In this document: one piece after another, positions 1 through 12,112 of the stretch
Layout of the letters: each line of letters begins with the position of its first letter
Numbering within the stretch: position 1 is the first letter of the stretch
Source of the DNA: Whitmania pigra
Lineage: Eukaryota; Annelida; Clitellata; Hirudinida; Haemopidae
Length of the DNA: 64,000 bases
Direction: 5' to 3'
Assembly (NCBI GenBank): GCA_021613335.1
Contig: JAJTWR010000308.1
Location: 234,501 to 298,500, forward strand
Translations under genes and position numbers: made by a program
Notes under the pieces: generated by a model
Databases searched by the model: none
What the model was told of the DNA's origin: nothing
What the model saw: the letters and a program-made list of their open reading frames with translations, nothing else

Positions 1-278
1 GACCTTAAAAAAATTGTAGTTGAATAATAATTTATGTGTTGTTTATTAAGCAGTATCTTAAAAACCAGGCATAACAGAAATATATGCTATTGTAGACAAC
101 AATTAGTCAGCTGCAAATAATTTCATACTGTAATGAATCCATCATCAACATTTTTCTACTAATGCTCTAAGTTTTGCAGTTTTGCCTAATGAAGGGCACG
201 CTGCATTGAGTGGCATTTCTGTGCTTCGTTCATGGAGCATAAATAGTAAACGCTGAAAGTAGACGTTTGAATGGTAAA

Positions 279-428
279 CTAATCGGCTACCTTTCCATCG
301 ATGTTAATTTCCATAACGTAGACCTTTCCTCCTTCGCCATCGAATAAGTATCGTCCGATCAATTTGTAATCGCTGATTTGCACCTCCGGATGGATATTCG
401 CCAAGAGATCGCATGCAGTACTCCTCTT
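279..428 (-). CDS. possible terminal coding exon, product unknown
   Basis: Read on the minus strand, a splice-acceptor-like ...CGGCAG precedes an open frame of 49 codons ending in TAG (rc of 279-281). It has folded-domain character (HPEVQISDYKLIGRYLF, then GGKVYVMEINIDGKVAD) and is less AT-rich than its surroundings. I do not recognise a family. Another frame through the same bases is also open, so the frame is not certain, and no upstream exon was identified. It lies just outside the tandem array that starts near 1187, so any gene would extend to the right, into or across the array. Confidence 0.33.
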   Translation of the reverse strand, partial: KRSTACDLLANIHPEVQISDYKLIGRYLFDGEGGKVYVMEINIDGKVAD

Positions 429-1186
429 CTGCCGTTTCTTTCCATCTATTTACGACATATCACGCATTACAACATAAATGTGGTGAGATTAACTGAACGT
501 CAAACAACCTTTGTTGACATCGGCCATTTTCATTTTCATTTTATCCTGAATGGTTTAACTAAACAAACTGATTGAACTCGTGTCATTATAAAGCCTAAAG
601 ACACTTTGCTTTAATAATTTTATCAATGCAATTAACATATTTAAACATTATCAAATTTCAAACACTGCTCTAAGTTATATCCGTGGAATTATGAAAACAT
701 TATGGAATCACCTGATCGCGGCTCAAATCATTTTGTTAGAATTGACACTCAAAACAGATATTTTTATCGTGCAAATAGCGTGCACAAATACTTAAAAATC
801 TAACTTAGTAAATCTGTTAAGGTAAAAAACATCATTTGCACTTCTACTTGAAATTAAAGTCGTTATTACAAGCTTATGCAAAAAGCTGTCTAGCTTATGA
901 CTGTCCTACATTTAAAAATAAACTATGATATTAATCATTTTTGGCATAATTGCCAGAGTTCGCAAAGACTAATGTTCTTTTTGACCTTCAAATGAGTTTA
1001 TTCCTGAGCTGCATCCTGAGCAAAACTTCATCTTGCGGTCTTGCTGCTTAGTCAGATTTTGTAAAACAATTTGCTGAAGCGAGCCAATGTTTTGAATTAT
1101 TATAATTGAATTATTATTGGTTATTGTATTGCTATTTTTCAATATTCTCAACAACTTAGTTATGAACTGACAATAGCCATCCCAGG
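429..1186. other. AT-rich spacer left of the array
   Basis: No coding exon or RNA gene recognised. A short block near 704-775 resembles a block at 22746-22810 (shared TCAC-TGATCGCGG core and ATATTTTTAT). The array homology begins near 1187 at CCTCGATTAGGG. Confidence 0.5.
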
Positions 1187-1853
1187 CCTCGATTAGGGAA
1201 TCAGTGGTGATCGTCAGTAATACCAACTAAGCATTAGGATGCTTTTTTTAGTCAAGTCAGATGAAAATTATCATACGAAAAAGGTATTTCGTCCTTCACA
1301 AATATTTTCATTGTTTTGATGTAAGCCCATATCTGCTTAGAGGTGCCCGATGGCTTAGCTTAAAGTGAGAGTGGTAGTATGAATTTTGTTGCAGGAGCCT
1401 TCACACTTTCATCGGTTTAAGTATTCCTTCACTTGTGATTTCACCTGAAATTCATCGGAGGAGATTTTTGAAGGGCAAAATTTGATAATCATCTAAATTG
1501 CCGCCTAGGAAGTTTATGTGAGTTGTTTTGATCGTCACCAAATGGAAGTTAGTTATGTAAAAGGAATCTAAGTCCGATTTTTTGTTTTGACTGTAATTAG
1601 GAGATGACGACGAAGAAGAGCAGTTTTATTAGTGTAGTCGTGCATGGTTAATAGAGAATATTGTGCAAAGAGAGTAAAAGATAATGCATTTATCATTTTA
1701 TTGCAATTGGTTAAAAATTTTAGTGCACTGCATTTGTGAATCTGAATAAAGTCTAAACTCATCAGTTTGAAGTTCGCCCTAGGCTTTAAGTAGCACGTCG
1801 CGTTAATTTTCATGCGAGTTCTATTTCAGTTAACACTGCTCTGTCTCTGAATC

Positions 1854-3860
1854 ATGGAAAGGATCTTAAACTGGTCGAAAGAAGATGTCAAAAAGGTGTC
1901 CTTCTGGACTGAATGCACCTGCGAACTTCTTGCAACAACCATTCTAATGGCGGTGAGCTGAGGACATTGTGCATTTTCTTCATGGATTGCTTTTCCATTT
2001 TCTATTTTTTCCAGACGGTTGTGTTAGTCATGGTCTCTAACAACGATGAGCTATACAAACCGACCACCACACACTTTGGCTTCTTTGTGCTGGGCTTCGT
2101 CTTCATGATTCTCGAAGGATATGGTCCCATAGCTTGTCTCATGAACCCAATGGTATCCTTCTGTCTCTTCCTGGCCGGAAAGATGTCCTTAGCACGTGGT
2201 TAGTATCAGCATATTAATCTATATTTAACATAACATATGGATTGAAACGATGAGAGAAACTAATTTTATAATTTCTATATCAATACTTTACATATAATAG
2301 CCCTCATTTACATGGTACTCGAAGTCGCTGGATGTGTTGCAGGCGTGTGGCTAGGATATAGGTTAGTAGTAATACTTATAATAGTAATAGTTATTATTCA
2401 TTACTAATTACCCTATTAATTATATAAAGTAATGCTTATTCCTCTTAATAATAACTCTGAAGTGATATGAGACACACAGGCCTTTATATAATGATAGAAG
2501 GTTCAAAACCACCCGAAATATAAAAAGATTTTAACTTTAGATTTTATTGATGTATATAACATCATCAAATCATAAAAACTTAAAGCTATCTTTATTTATT
2601 ATTATTATTTGAGTTTGACTTTGAAAAATAAAAAATCTCCGAAATCATTTTCCGGCTATGGGCCTGGAAACACAATAACCTAAAAATTCCGACCGATTTT
2701 TTTGTCTTTGTGCAAACTCGAATTTTCTGTCTATGTTTTTTCGCATTTGTGAGATGACCTCATGAATAAATAAGTAAATAAATAAATAAATAAAAATTTT
2801 GCAGCTTGACCCCAGAATCGAAAAGAATGTTCCATGCTTTTCATCCCGCCGCGGATATGAGCTACGTACAGGCTGTGGCAATCGAAGCCCTTTTTTCCTT
2901 CAATCTCATCTTTCTTGTACTCAGTTGCCATGGCAACGACGTGCCGAGGTCATTCCCTCACCTTCCCAACCTTGCATTGGCCTTTGCTCTCGCCATTGGA
3001 TTATGGGCAGGAGTGAGTGATTTTATTTCACATAGCATAACACATTTTATTTGGAGTGCTTTAAGAAGAATGATGTCTGCGTGATAAATCACTTTTTATT
3101 TTTTAATTAATACCCAAAATTTCGGTAGTCGTATTGTGAATGGCACCAATTTGAAATAAAATCTGAAAATATTGTCCCCTCATCAAGCTTATTAATTAAC
3201 GATTAAGATTTATTTGATTTATAAATTCTTTTTACATAAGCTATTTCAAACCATCTCAAATACTTTGTTACAATTAATAAGAAATTAATTTATAAAATTG
3301 TTTGACATACCAATATGTTTTGGTGAGTCGCTCGATTTAACTAAATCATTATGTGCAGGTTAGCAGCACAATTTAACAAATCTATTTTATTTTATAAACT
3401 TTGTATTAATTTTATATTTAAATGCATTGATAATTAATTAATCATGTAATAATTACATAAGAACATTAATTCCAGGGTACCCACACTGGTGGCTTCATGA
3501 ATCCCATTATTTCCTTCGGGCCAGCCCAAATAGCTGGTGATTTCAATCATCACTGGGTAAGAATCACATAATTGTAATGATAATATAATGTAATATAAAA
3601 TTGGACACCTTTAGAATAAGTAGTAATTTCTGACTTAGACCAATGGATTTTATCGTTGATTAGTTTCGAATGTGTTAATCTAAGATATTCATGATAAGCA
3701 AATTCATCATATTTTTACTAGCTTGTAATATTATAATTATTTTAATCAGGTTTACTGGGTAGGTCCGTTTATAGGCGGTCCACTTGCCGTTCCAGTCTAC
3801 AAGCTCTTAATCCGAGGAAAGACTTACCAACAGGAAACGGTCACTACTATGCCGAAATAA
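1854..3860 (+). CDS. aquaporin-like MIP channel, array copy 1 (atypical NPM/NPI boxes)
   Basis: Six exons: 1854-1952, 2015-2198, 2301-2361, 2805-3012, 3476-3556, 3750-3860 (744 nt, 247 aa); all introns are GT-AG and the phases agree. The start has an in-frame TGA two codons upstream. The product has the six-helix two-half MIP layout: the first half-helix loop reads CLMNPMVSFCLFLAGK and the second HTGGFMNPIISFGPAQ, so both NPA boxes are kept as NPx with Met/Ile in place of Ala. The Arg that normally follows the second NPA (selectivity filter) is Ile. VYWVGPFIGGPLA is the typical last helix. Family membership is secure; permeability (water, glycerol, other) cannot be inferred from these unusual pore residues. 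AATAAA signals at about 4186 and 4199 follow. A related gene lies at 23766-27888 on the other strand. Confidence 0.88.
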
Positions 3861-4339
3861 GATTGATTATAGTTGCAATTATTGTTATGAATAATTTTTT
3901 TTATTATACTTATGGAATTTATGCAGGGTTGGAGGTGTGCAAGCTTTTTAATCACATCGCAAGCTCCTTAATGAAATGAGTTGCATGCTTTGGAACAACT
4001 TTGAAGTGCTACCACAATTTGTTTATGTTTTTATTTTTGAACAAATTTAAAAGTGGAATGTTTTTATTGTTGTCATTTATATGAATACAACCGTTTCGCA
4101 AAGGTGTGACTATAATTGAATGAACATTTAGACAATTATTTGATGTGTGCTTTTCATACTAATTTTATTTCGCTGCGCTTTGCTAATAAATGTACGTGAA
4201 TAAAAAACTTCGAAAATCAAGTGGATACTCTTTTGATTCGATTGTAGAATACTGTCATCAATGTTTGTTTTTGTTTGGTTTTTACCATTAAGCCAATATT
4301 ATAATTATATTTTAAATATTACAATAATATTTTAAACAA

Positions 4340-4479
4340 TCACTTGAAACTCGAGGAAACAAATTCTCGGCAGCTTTCTTTTGTCATGACAGATTCTCTA
4401 GCTCACAACTTCTTGCTTTTCATTCTTCTACTTTTAAACCTGCTTTTCTGACAGTTTCAATAAGAAGGCCAGTTCCGAC
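4340..4479 (-). pseudogene. broken copy of Hox terminal exon (array unit 1)
   Basis: Minus-strand copy of the exon encoding homeodomain residues 31-59 plus tail. Compared with units 2 and 3 it lacks 11 bases in the middle of recognition helix 3 (between 4430 and 4441), which removes part of the VKVWFQ codons and shifts the frame. The acceptor changes from TTCAG to TTTAG, still AG. A transcript spliced to this exon would encode a truncated, non-functional homeodomain. Confidence 0.85.
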
Positions 4480-5254
4480 CTAAAGTTCAATAAGTCAATG
4501 TTATTCATTTTATTAAACAATTCTTTAATAGATTGATAGTATTTATAGTGGCATGCAGAGGTTCTTTCATACCCATGGCCAACTCCTTGATTGGACACCC
4601 CTAAATTGTTCTTTCCCTAATTTATTCCCCTCCTTTTCCTCAAGAAATTATTGAGAATTGGACATTGCCGTATGATACTTTTAGCCTATTTCGACTATCG
4701 GAAACCAAATTGCAGACTTTATATTTTATGCTTAGGATGTTAAGCTACTTTTAACTACTGTTTCACCGATACTAATCATCGTATAGCAGGTTTGAAAAAC
4801 ATGACACACAAACTTTATTCAAATTAAATATATATGTAATGTATGTCAATACAAGCGCAAGAAATGTGACTTGGCCAACGCCAACCGCCTAATTGGACTC
4901 CCCGACTGGTTGCCCTACGCCGTTGCATCCCATGCACCCCCCCTTTGAACCCCACAGAGTGGTTATTAGTAATCCTAGATGCTTTAAGTAATGCTGAATT
5001 GTGACGTCCAAAGTCAAACAAGTTCTTTGAGCCTTTAATCAAGTATTTTTATACTGGATCATTAATGCTGAGAGCAAAAAGTCAAATTCTCTAAAATTGA
5101 TGTGTTGAAGCCTGTTGTGAAGTGCGAGAGCTTTATATTAATGTGCCCAACTTGGTATACTAAGCGTGCTTATATTAATCACTAAATTCGTTCAAGGTTC
5201 ACATTCAGTGAGACAAAAATCCTAAATGTTGTGTATTAAAAATTAGATCGGCAT

Positions 5255-5663
5255 TCACGTCTTCCTCCATATTTCAGTAACGACCACTGCAATATCAGCA
5301 ACTGAGTCTAATTGCATATGTACCCCGACTTCTCCGAAATTAACGAAGGCTAACATCCGACTGGTATCTGGATTCACTGGGATGTCTGCGGATTGTCCAT
5401 TTACGCAACTAATACTTCCTCGGTAGAAGCTTGTTCCACCTCTTTGATAGGGAGATCATCACAACACTCCTATTTGTGTTCCACTGACAATTCACCAACA
5501 ACCTCTTTGTTCCCGTTATGACAAATGCTGGATTATCACTGACCTCTCGTACTTCTTTTAAAATCTCAAGCAACTTGAGAAACTGTTCGTCTCTTTGAGG
5601 ACGATATTCCCCATTTTCTCTGACCAAGGTATGAATATTCAGAAATATATTTTTTGACGTCAC
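5255..5663 (-). pseudogene. frameshifted copy of unknown 135-codon ORF (unit 1)
   Basis: Homologous to the intact ORF at 11705-12112. One extra G in GGGAGATC near 5452-5459 (unit 2 has GGAGATC) shifts the frame after the segment VVMIS. The first 84 codons remain open. It lies inside the long Hox intron/duplicated region. Unit 3 shares the same extra base. Confidence 0.55.
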
Positions 5664-6182
5664 CTTTTAAACCCTGTTCTTATGTTGACTTCCCGCCACC
5701 AGTTCCGGAGTCATAATTGAACAACCAGGCAGAATGAAGCACGTTAATTACGTGAACTCAAATATTTCATTCACGCATTCAAACATAAACGCACATGAAA
5801 TATATTCAACATAAACATTACCGTATTAAGTGAAGAGTTAAGAAAGATGTAGTAAAAAAGCGGTCATTGACCAGCAAATAAATACTACGATGAATTGTAT
5901 GTCAAAAAGTTAGAATTAAGGAAGCGCAATTTGCATGTATTATTAACTTTAATCTCATGGATATTTTCTTCGACTTCTAATTTTTCTGCTTTGTTTGCTC
6001 CTTCAAAAACTCTAATAACTGGATATAACAAGTCCAACAAAAACTCCAGTCAAGAGCCGTCCAAATTTTAGGGACAATGTATGTTATATTTGCGTAATTT
6101 TTAATAATAAATAATAATATAAAACTTACATAATAGAGCTAATATATAAATAAATAATAATAACATCACTAGCCATTCCTCA

Positions 6183-6250
6183 GTAGCCAAATGGTTAAGG
6201 CTTTCGCCTTTTGTGGTGCTCTGTTAGAAGTTCAAATTCTATCTGCTTGG
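6183..6250 (+). other. tRNA-like sequence (A and B boxes), unit 1
   Basis: Contains an A-box-like TAGCCAAATGGTTAAGG and a B-box-like GTTCAAATTC spaced about 45 bases apart, followed by ATCTGCTTGG. The acceptor and T stems do not pair well, so this is more likely a tRNA-derived SINE head or decayed tRNA than a working gene. Repeated in each array unit. Confidence 0.4.
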
Positions 6251-7046
6251 AGGACTTTCTTTACTAATAATAAATAATGAAAAGGTAATAATATTATAAT
6301 TTAAATAAATCATCATAGAATAAATACAAACAAATAAAAGCCATAAAATACATTTCCCATTAAATTTGTCCAATATGGCGAGATTAAATTAAAGAATAAT
6401 TGGGACGTAAATAAGAGCATGAAATATTAATACAATACAAGGGTGTTTAAAAGTCTGCCATTTAAAAACGTGTCTCAAGAGTTTTTGTTTCACTTAAATC
6501 TAACAAGACTGTTTGGTTACTTTCGCTTTTAGCGCTTTCTGCTCTTTTATTTTTAGTTATTTATTTTCAGTTAATTGCTGTTAAAAAACTTTAAAAGTTC
6601 GTTCACGTTGCCGATCTGTTACGTTTCTTAATTTAAGCAGTTCGTTTAGTAATGTTCTTTTGAGTTTTTTAATTACAAATCGGTTCATTTTATTCTCTTT
6701 TTGCTCACAATGCAAATAACAGGATGAATAAAAAATTAAAATACATTGGTTAAAATCAATTTTTAATTGAGTAATTTATTTATGTAATTTATGCAAGTTT
6801 ATGTTTTTAAGTCGTTTAATGTTTGTCGTTAAAAAACCCTAAGCCTCGATTAGGGAATCAGTGGTGATCGTCATTCATACCAACTCAGCATTAGGATGCT
6901 TTTTTTAGTCAAGTTAGATGACAATTATCATACTAAAAAGGTATTTCGTCTTTCAGAAATATTTTCTTTGTTATGATGTAAGCCCATATCTGCTTAGAGG
7001 TGCCCGATGGCTTAGCTTAAAGTGATAGTGGTAATATGAATTTTGT

Positions 7047-7839
7047 GGTGACCCGTCATAACAGACCCGTCAAAATAGTCCAGGACAAAATAGCTTCATC
7101 AAAACAGCCCTGACAGAACAGCCCCGTTAATACAGTCCAGTGACAAAATAGCCCAGGACGAAAACATCCCATCAAAATGGCCCTGTCAAAATAGCCGCGT
7201 CGAAATAGCCCGGCGACAAAATAGCCCAGCTCAAAATAGCTCAGGACAAAATAGCCCTGATAATGTATTTAAAAAATTTTTTTTGTGAGTTGAATACATT
7301 AACCGATAACTGATTCCAAATTTAATTCGAAGTTAGTGGCTTGAATGCTTTTATGACCGTTTTGAGTTTAATTGGTATCACTGATACCGTATCAGGGAAT
7401 TTCATTAAGTGGAAGATTTATCGTCTAAAATATTATTAGAATTCCGGCTACTTCCACACTTTACAAGGACTTTTCTAGTTGGTATTTAATATAAATTATC
7501 CATTGACAAGCAACATGTGAATCTTCACAAAGAGTATTTACCAGACACTCATTAAGTCACGAAGGTTCCTTTGACCGTTTAATTTCTTTTGATCCTTCAC
7601 CGAGTTCCCGTTGCAATGTGTACAATAAAGGGTTTGATTTGGAATTTGAATTTAATCTATGTTATCGATTGACGTACAACATATTCGAGCCACACAAAGT
7701 GAATCACCTTATCGGACTCACCTTATCATCACGTCGTGTGGACAAGTAACAAACCCATAATGAACCAATTTTATCGCTATTTTGACGGGGCTATTTCGTC
7801 CAGAGCTATTTTGACGCCTGGCTGTTATGACGGGGTGTC
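7047..7839 (+). mobile_element. 793-bp TIR element with AATAGCCC subterminal repeats (unit 2)
   Basis: Ends are GGTGACCCGTCATAACAG and, inverted, GACACCCCGTCATAACAG. It is flanked by direct copies of GAATTTTGT (7038-7046 and 7840-7848); unit 1 has a single GAATTTTGT at the empty site, which proves the insertion. The first ~210 bases are a run of degenerate repeats around GTCAAAATAGCCC, with inverted versions (CTATTTTGACGGGG) at the right end. No transposase ORF, so it is non-autonomous. Duplication length (8-9) and subterminal repeats would fit a hAT- or Mutator-type MITE; the superfamily is not settled. Confidence 0.85.
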
Positions 7840-8303
7840 GAATTTTGTTGCAGGAGCATTCACACTTTCATCGGTTTAAGTATTCCTTCACTTGTGATTT
7901 CATCTGAAATTCATCGGAGGAGATTTTTGAAGGGCAAAATTTGATAATCATCTAAATCGCCGCCTAGGAAGTTTATGTGAGTTGTTTTGATCGTCACCAA
8001 ATGGAAGTTAGTTATGTAAAGGTAATCTAAGTCCGATTTAATGTTTTGGTTGTAATTAAAAGATGACGACGAAGAAGAGCAGTTTTATTAGTGTAGTCGT
8101 GCATGGTTAACATAGAATATTGTGCAAAAAGAGTAAATGTTATTGCATTTATCATTTTATTGCAATTGGTTAAAAATTTTATTGTATTGCATTTGTGACT
8201 CTGAATAAACTCATCACTTTGAAGTACGCTCTAGGCTTTAAATAGCACGTCGCGTTAATTTTCATGCGAGTTCTATTTCAGTTAACTGCTCTGTCTCTGA
8301 CTT

Positions 8304-10338
8304 ATGGAAAAGATTTTAAACTGGTCGAAAGAGGATGTCAACAAGGTGTCCTTCTGGGCTGAATGCGCCTGCGAATTTCTCGTATCAACCATTCTAATTG
8401 CGGTGAGCTGAGGACATTGTGCATTTTCTTCATGGATTGCATTCTCTATTTTTTTCCAGATGCTTGTGTTAGTCATGGTCTCTAACAACGATGAGCTATA
8501 CAAACCGACCACCTTGCAATTTGGCTTCTTTGTGCTTGGCTTCGTTTTCATGGCTCTCGAAGGATATGGTCCCATAGCTTGTCTCATGAACCCAATGATA
8601 TCCTTCTGTCTCTTCCTGGCCGGAAGGATGTCTTTAGCACGTGGTTCGTTTTAGCATATTAATCTATATTTAATATAACGTATCGATTAAAATGATCAGA
8701 TAAACTAATTTTAGAATTGCTATATCAAAACTTTACATATAATAGCCCTCATTTACATGGTACTCGAAGTCGCTGGATGTTCTGCAGGCGCGTGGCTAGG
8801 ATACGGGTTAGAAGTAATCATTATAATACTAATAGTTATTATTCATTACTAATTACGCTACTAATTATGTAATAAAATAGATAAAATAATACTTATTTTT
8901 CTTAAAAATAACCCTGATATGTATAACACAGTCCCGTATTTAATGGGGAAGGTTAAAAACCACTCGAAATATTAAAAAGGGCTTTTAATTGTAGATTTTA
9001 TTGATTTATATAACATCATAAAATCATAAAAACGTAGAGCCATCTTTATTTATTAGTGTTATTATTATTTTTTTAAAATTAAATTTGAGTTTGATTTTGA
9101 AAAATAAAAAATCACTCCTCCCGATATCATTTTCCGGCTATGGGCTTCGAAACACAATAACCTAAAAATTCCGACCGATTTTTTTGTCTTTGTGCAAACT
9201 CGAATTTTCTGTCTATGTTTTTTCGCATGTGTGAGATGACCTCATGAAAAAATAAGTAAATAAATAAATAAAAATTTTGCAGCCTGACCCCAGAATCGAA
9301 AAGAATGTTCCATGCCTTTTATCCCGCCGCGGATATTAGCTACGTACAGGCTGTGGCAATCGAAGCACTTTTTTCCTTCAATCTCATCTTCCTTGTACTC
9401 AGTTGCCATGGCAACGACGTGCCGAGGTCATTCCCTCACCTTCCCAACCTTGCATTGGCCTTTGCTCTCGCCATTGGATTATGGGCAGGAGTGAGTGATT
9501 TTATTTCACATAGCATAACACATTTTATTTGGAGTGCTTTAAGAAGAATGATGTCTGCGTGATAAATCACTTTTTATTTTTTAATTAATACCCAAAATTT
9601 CGGTAGTCGTATTGTGAATGGCACCAATTTGAAATAAAATCTGAAAATATTGTCCCCTCATCAAGCTTATTAATTAACGATTAAGATTTATTTGATTTAT
9701 AAATTCTTTTTACATAAGCTATTTCAAACCATCTCAAATACTTTGTTACAATTAATAAGAAATTAATTTATAAAATTGTTTGACATACCAATATGTTTTG
9801 GTGAGTCGCTCGATTTAACTAAATCATTATGTGCAGGTTAGCAGCACAATTTAACGAATCTATTTTATTTTATAAACTTTGTATTAATTTTATATTTAAA
9901 TGCATTGATAATTAATTAATCATGTAATAATTACATAAGAACATTAATTCCAGGGCACCCACACTGGTGGCTTCATGAATCCCATTATTTCCTTCGGGCC
10001 AGCCCAAATAGCTGGTGATTTCAATCATCACTGGGTAAGAATCACATAATTGTAATGATAATATAATGTAATATAAAATTGGACACCTTTAGAATAAGTA
10101 GTAATTTCTGACTTAGACCAATGGATTTTATCGTTGATTAGTTTCGAATGTGTTAATCTAAGATATTCATGATAAGCAAATTCATCATATTTTTACTAGC
10201 TTGTAATATTATAATTATTTTAATCAGGTTTACTGGGTAGGTCCGTTTATAGGCGGTCCACTTGCCGTTCCAGTCTACAAGCTCTTAATCCGAGGAAAGA
10301 CTTACCAACAGGAAACGGTCACTACTATGCCGAAATAA
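8304..10338 (+). CDS. aquaporin-like MIP channel, array copy 2
   Basis: Six exons: 8304-8402, 8460-8643, 8746-8806, 9283-9490, 9954-10034, 10228-10338 (744 nt, 247 aa). Same layout as copy 1: in-frame TGA before the ATG, NPM in the first box (CLMNPMISFCLFLAGR) and NPI in the second (GGFMNPIISFGPAQ), Ile where the selectivity-filter Arg is expected. Amino-acid differences from copy 1 cluster in exons 1-4 (for example ATA/CTA to alternative aliphatics in helix 1-2, and TYR for HIS in the short FHAFYPAAD stretch), whereas exons 5-6 are identical in protein. It is the least altered of the three array copies. Donor after exon 3 is weak (GGG-GTTAGA). Confidence 0.88.
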
Positions 10339-10845
10339 GATTGATTATAGTTGCAATAATTTATGCAGGGTTAGAGGTATGCAAGCTTTTTAATCACATC
10401 GCAATCTCCTTAATGAAATGAGTTGCATGCTTTGGAACAACTTTGAAGTGCTAACACAATTTGTTTATGTTTTTATTTTTGAACAAATTTAAAAGTGGAA
10501 TGTTTCTATTGTTGTCATTTATATGAATACTACCGTTTTGCAAAAGTGTGACTATAATTGAATGAACATTTAGACAATTATTTGATAATATTGTGCTTTT
10601 CATACTAATTTTATTTCGCTGCGCTTTGCTAACGAATGCAATCATTAAAATAAAAACATGACAAATGTTCAACATTAATTTATATCAATAAAATAAAGTT
10701 AATAAAAAAACTTCGAAAATCAAAAGGAAACTCTTCTGATTCCAGTGTAGAATTCTGTCATCAATGTTTGTTTATGTTTTGTTTTTGATATTATGCAGGC
10801 AATATTATAATTATATTTTAAATATTATATTAATATTTTAAACAA

Positions 10846-10996
10846 TCACTTGAAACTCGAGGAAACAAAATCTCCGCAGCTTTCTTTTGTCATGACAGAT
10901 TCTCTAGCGCACAACTTCTTGCTTTTCATTCTTCTATTTTGAAACCAAACCTTCACCTGCTTTTCTGACAGTTTCAATAAGAAGGCCAGTTCCGAC
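10846..10996 (-). CDS. duplicate Hox terminal exon, intact (array unit 2)
   Basis: Minus-strand exon: acceptor TTCAG at 11001-10997, then 151 nt ending in TGA. It encodes homeodomain positions 31-59, including SELAFLLKLSEKQVKVWFQ and the invariant W48, F49, N51 and R53, plus a short tail. Protein sequence is identical to the unit 3 copy. Phase (one base completing an Arg codon) matches the donor at 21192, so it could be an alternative last exon for the Hox gene about 10.2 kb upstream on the same strand. It has no homeodomain N-terminal half nearby, so alone it is not a gene. Confidence 0.8.
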
Positions 10997-11704
10997 CTGA
11001 AGTTCAATAAATTAATGTTATTCATTTTATTAGACAATTCTTTAATAGATTGATAGTATTTATAGTGCCATCAGAGGTTCTTTCATACCCATGGCCAACT
11101 CCTTGATTGGATACCCCTAAATTGTTCATATGATAATATGATACTTTTAGCCTATTTCGACTATCGGAAACCAAATTGCAGACTTTGTATTTTATGCTTT
11201 GGAAGTTAATTTTGCTCCAAAAGACATTGTATATATCGGTTTGAAAAACATGACACACAAACTTTATTCAAATTTAATATATATGTAATGTATGTCAATA
11301 CAAGCGCAAGAAATGTGACTTGGCCAATGCCAACGGCCTAAATTGGACTCCCCGACTGGTTGCCCTACGCCGTTGCATCCCATGCACCCCCCGTTTGAAC
11401 CCCACAGAGTGGTTATTAGTAATCCTAGATGCTTTAAGTAATGCTGAATTGTGACGTCCAAAGTCAAACAAGTTCTTTGAGCCTTTAATCAAGTATTTTT
11501 ATACTGGATCATTAATGCTGAGAGCAAAAAGTCAAATTCTCTAAAATTGATGTGTTGAAGCCTGTTGTGAAGTGCGAGAGCTTTATATTAATGTGCCCAA
11601 CTTGGTATACTAAGCGTGCTTATATTAATCACTAAATTCGTTCAAGGTTCACATTCAGTGAGACAAAAATCCTAAATGTTGTGTATTAAAAATTAGATCG
11701 GCAT

Positions 11705-12112
11705 TCACGTCTTCCTCCATATTTCAGTAACGACCACTGCAATATCAGCAACTGAGTCTAATTGCATATGTACCCCGACTTCTCCGAAATTAACGAAGGC
11801 TAACATCCGACTGGTATCTGGATTCACTGGGATGTCTGCGGATTGTCCATTTACGCAACTAATACTTCCTCGGTAGAAGCTTGTTCCACCTCTTTGATAG
11901 GAGATCATCACAACACTCCTATTTGTGTTCCACTGACAATTCACCAACAACCTCTTTGTTCCCGTTATGACAAATGCTGGATTATCACTGACCTCTCGTA
12001 CTTCTTTTAAAATCTCAAGCAACTTGAGAAACTGTTCGTCTCTTTGAGGACGATATTCCCCATTTTCTCTGACCAAGGTATGAATATTCAGAAATATATT
12101 TTTTGACGTCAC
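11705..12112 (-). CDS. open 135-codon ORF of unknown function inside the duplicated region
   Basis: The only unbroken version of a reading frame present in all three units. It starts at GTG in this unit (ATG at the homologous site in unit 3), with an in-frame TAA just upstream, and ends in TGA. Composition looks protein-like rather than random: a charged helical N-terminal third (LKLLEILKEVREVSDNPAF) and beta-rich remainder (GVHMQLDSVADIAVVVTEIW). I recognise no family. Two of three copies share a frameshift, so it may be a relic of an inserted gene segment; selection on it is unproven. Confidence 0.35.
   Translation of the reverse strand: MTSKNIFLNIHTLVRENGEYRPQRDEQFLKLLEILKEVREVSDNPAFVITGTKRLLVNCQWNTNRSVVMISYQRGGTSFYRGSISCVNGQSADIPVNPDTSRMLAFVNFGEVGVHMQLDSVADIAVVVTEIWRKT

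Larger units (their letters stand above)
1187..6842 (+). repeat. tandem array unit 1 (about 5.66 kb)
   Basis: First of three direct repeats. It opens with CCTCGATTAGGGAATCAGTG, which recurs at about 6844 and 13295. It holds an aquaporin-like gene (+), a broken copy of the Hox terminal exon (-), a frameshifted unknown ORF (-) and a tRNA-like sequence. It lacks the 793-bp TIR element present in units 2 and 3, which explains nearly all of its shorter length. From about 2850 to 3850 and from about 4830 to 6842 it is almost identical to unit 2, but its 1.3-2.8 kb and 3.86-4.8 kb segments are clearly more diverged. Confidence 0.9.

Noticed and set aside
6183..6250. Functional tRNA gene
   Set aside because: A and B boxes are present, but stems do not pair well and copies vary in length; treated as tRNA-derived.
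8282..8587. Minus-strand open frame of 101 codons opposite aquaporin exons
   Set aside because: It spans exon 1, the intron and exon 2 of the aquaporin gene in antisense; the sense strand shows splice sites and MIP homology.
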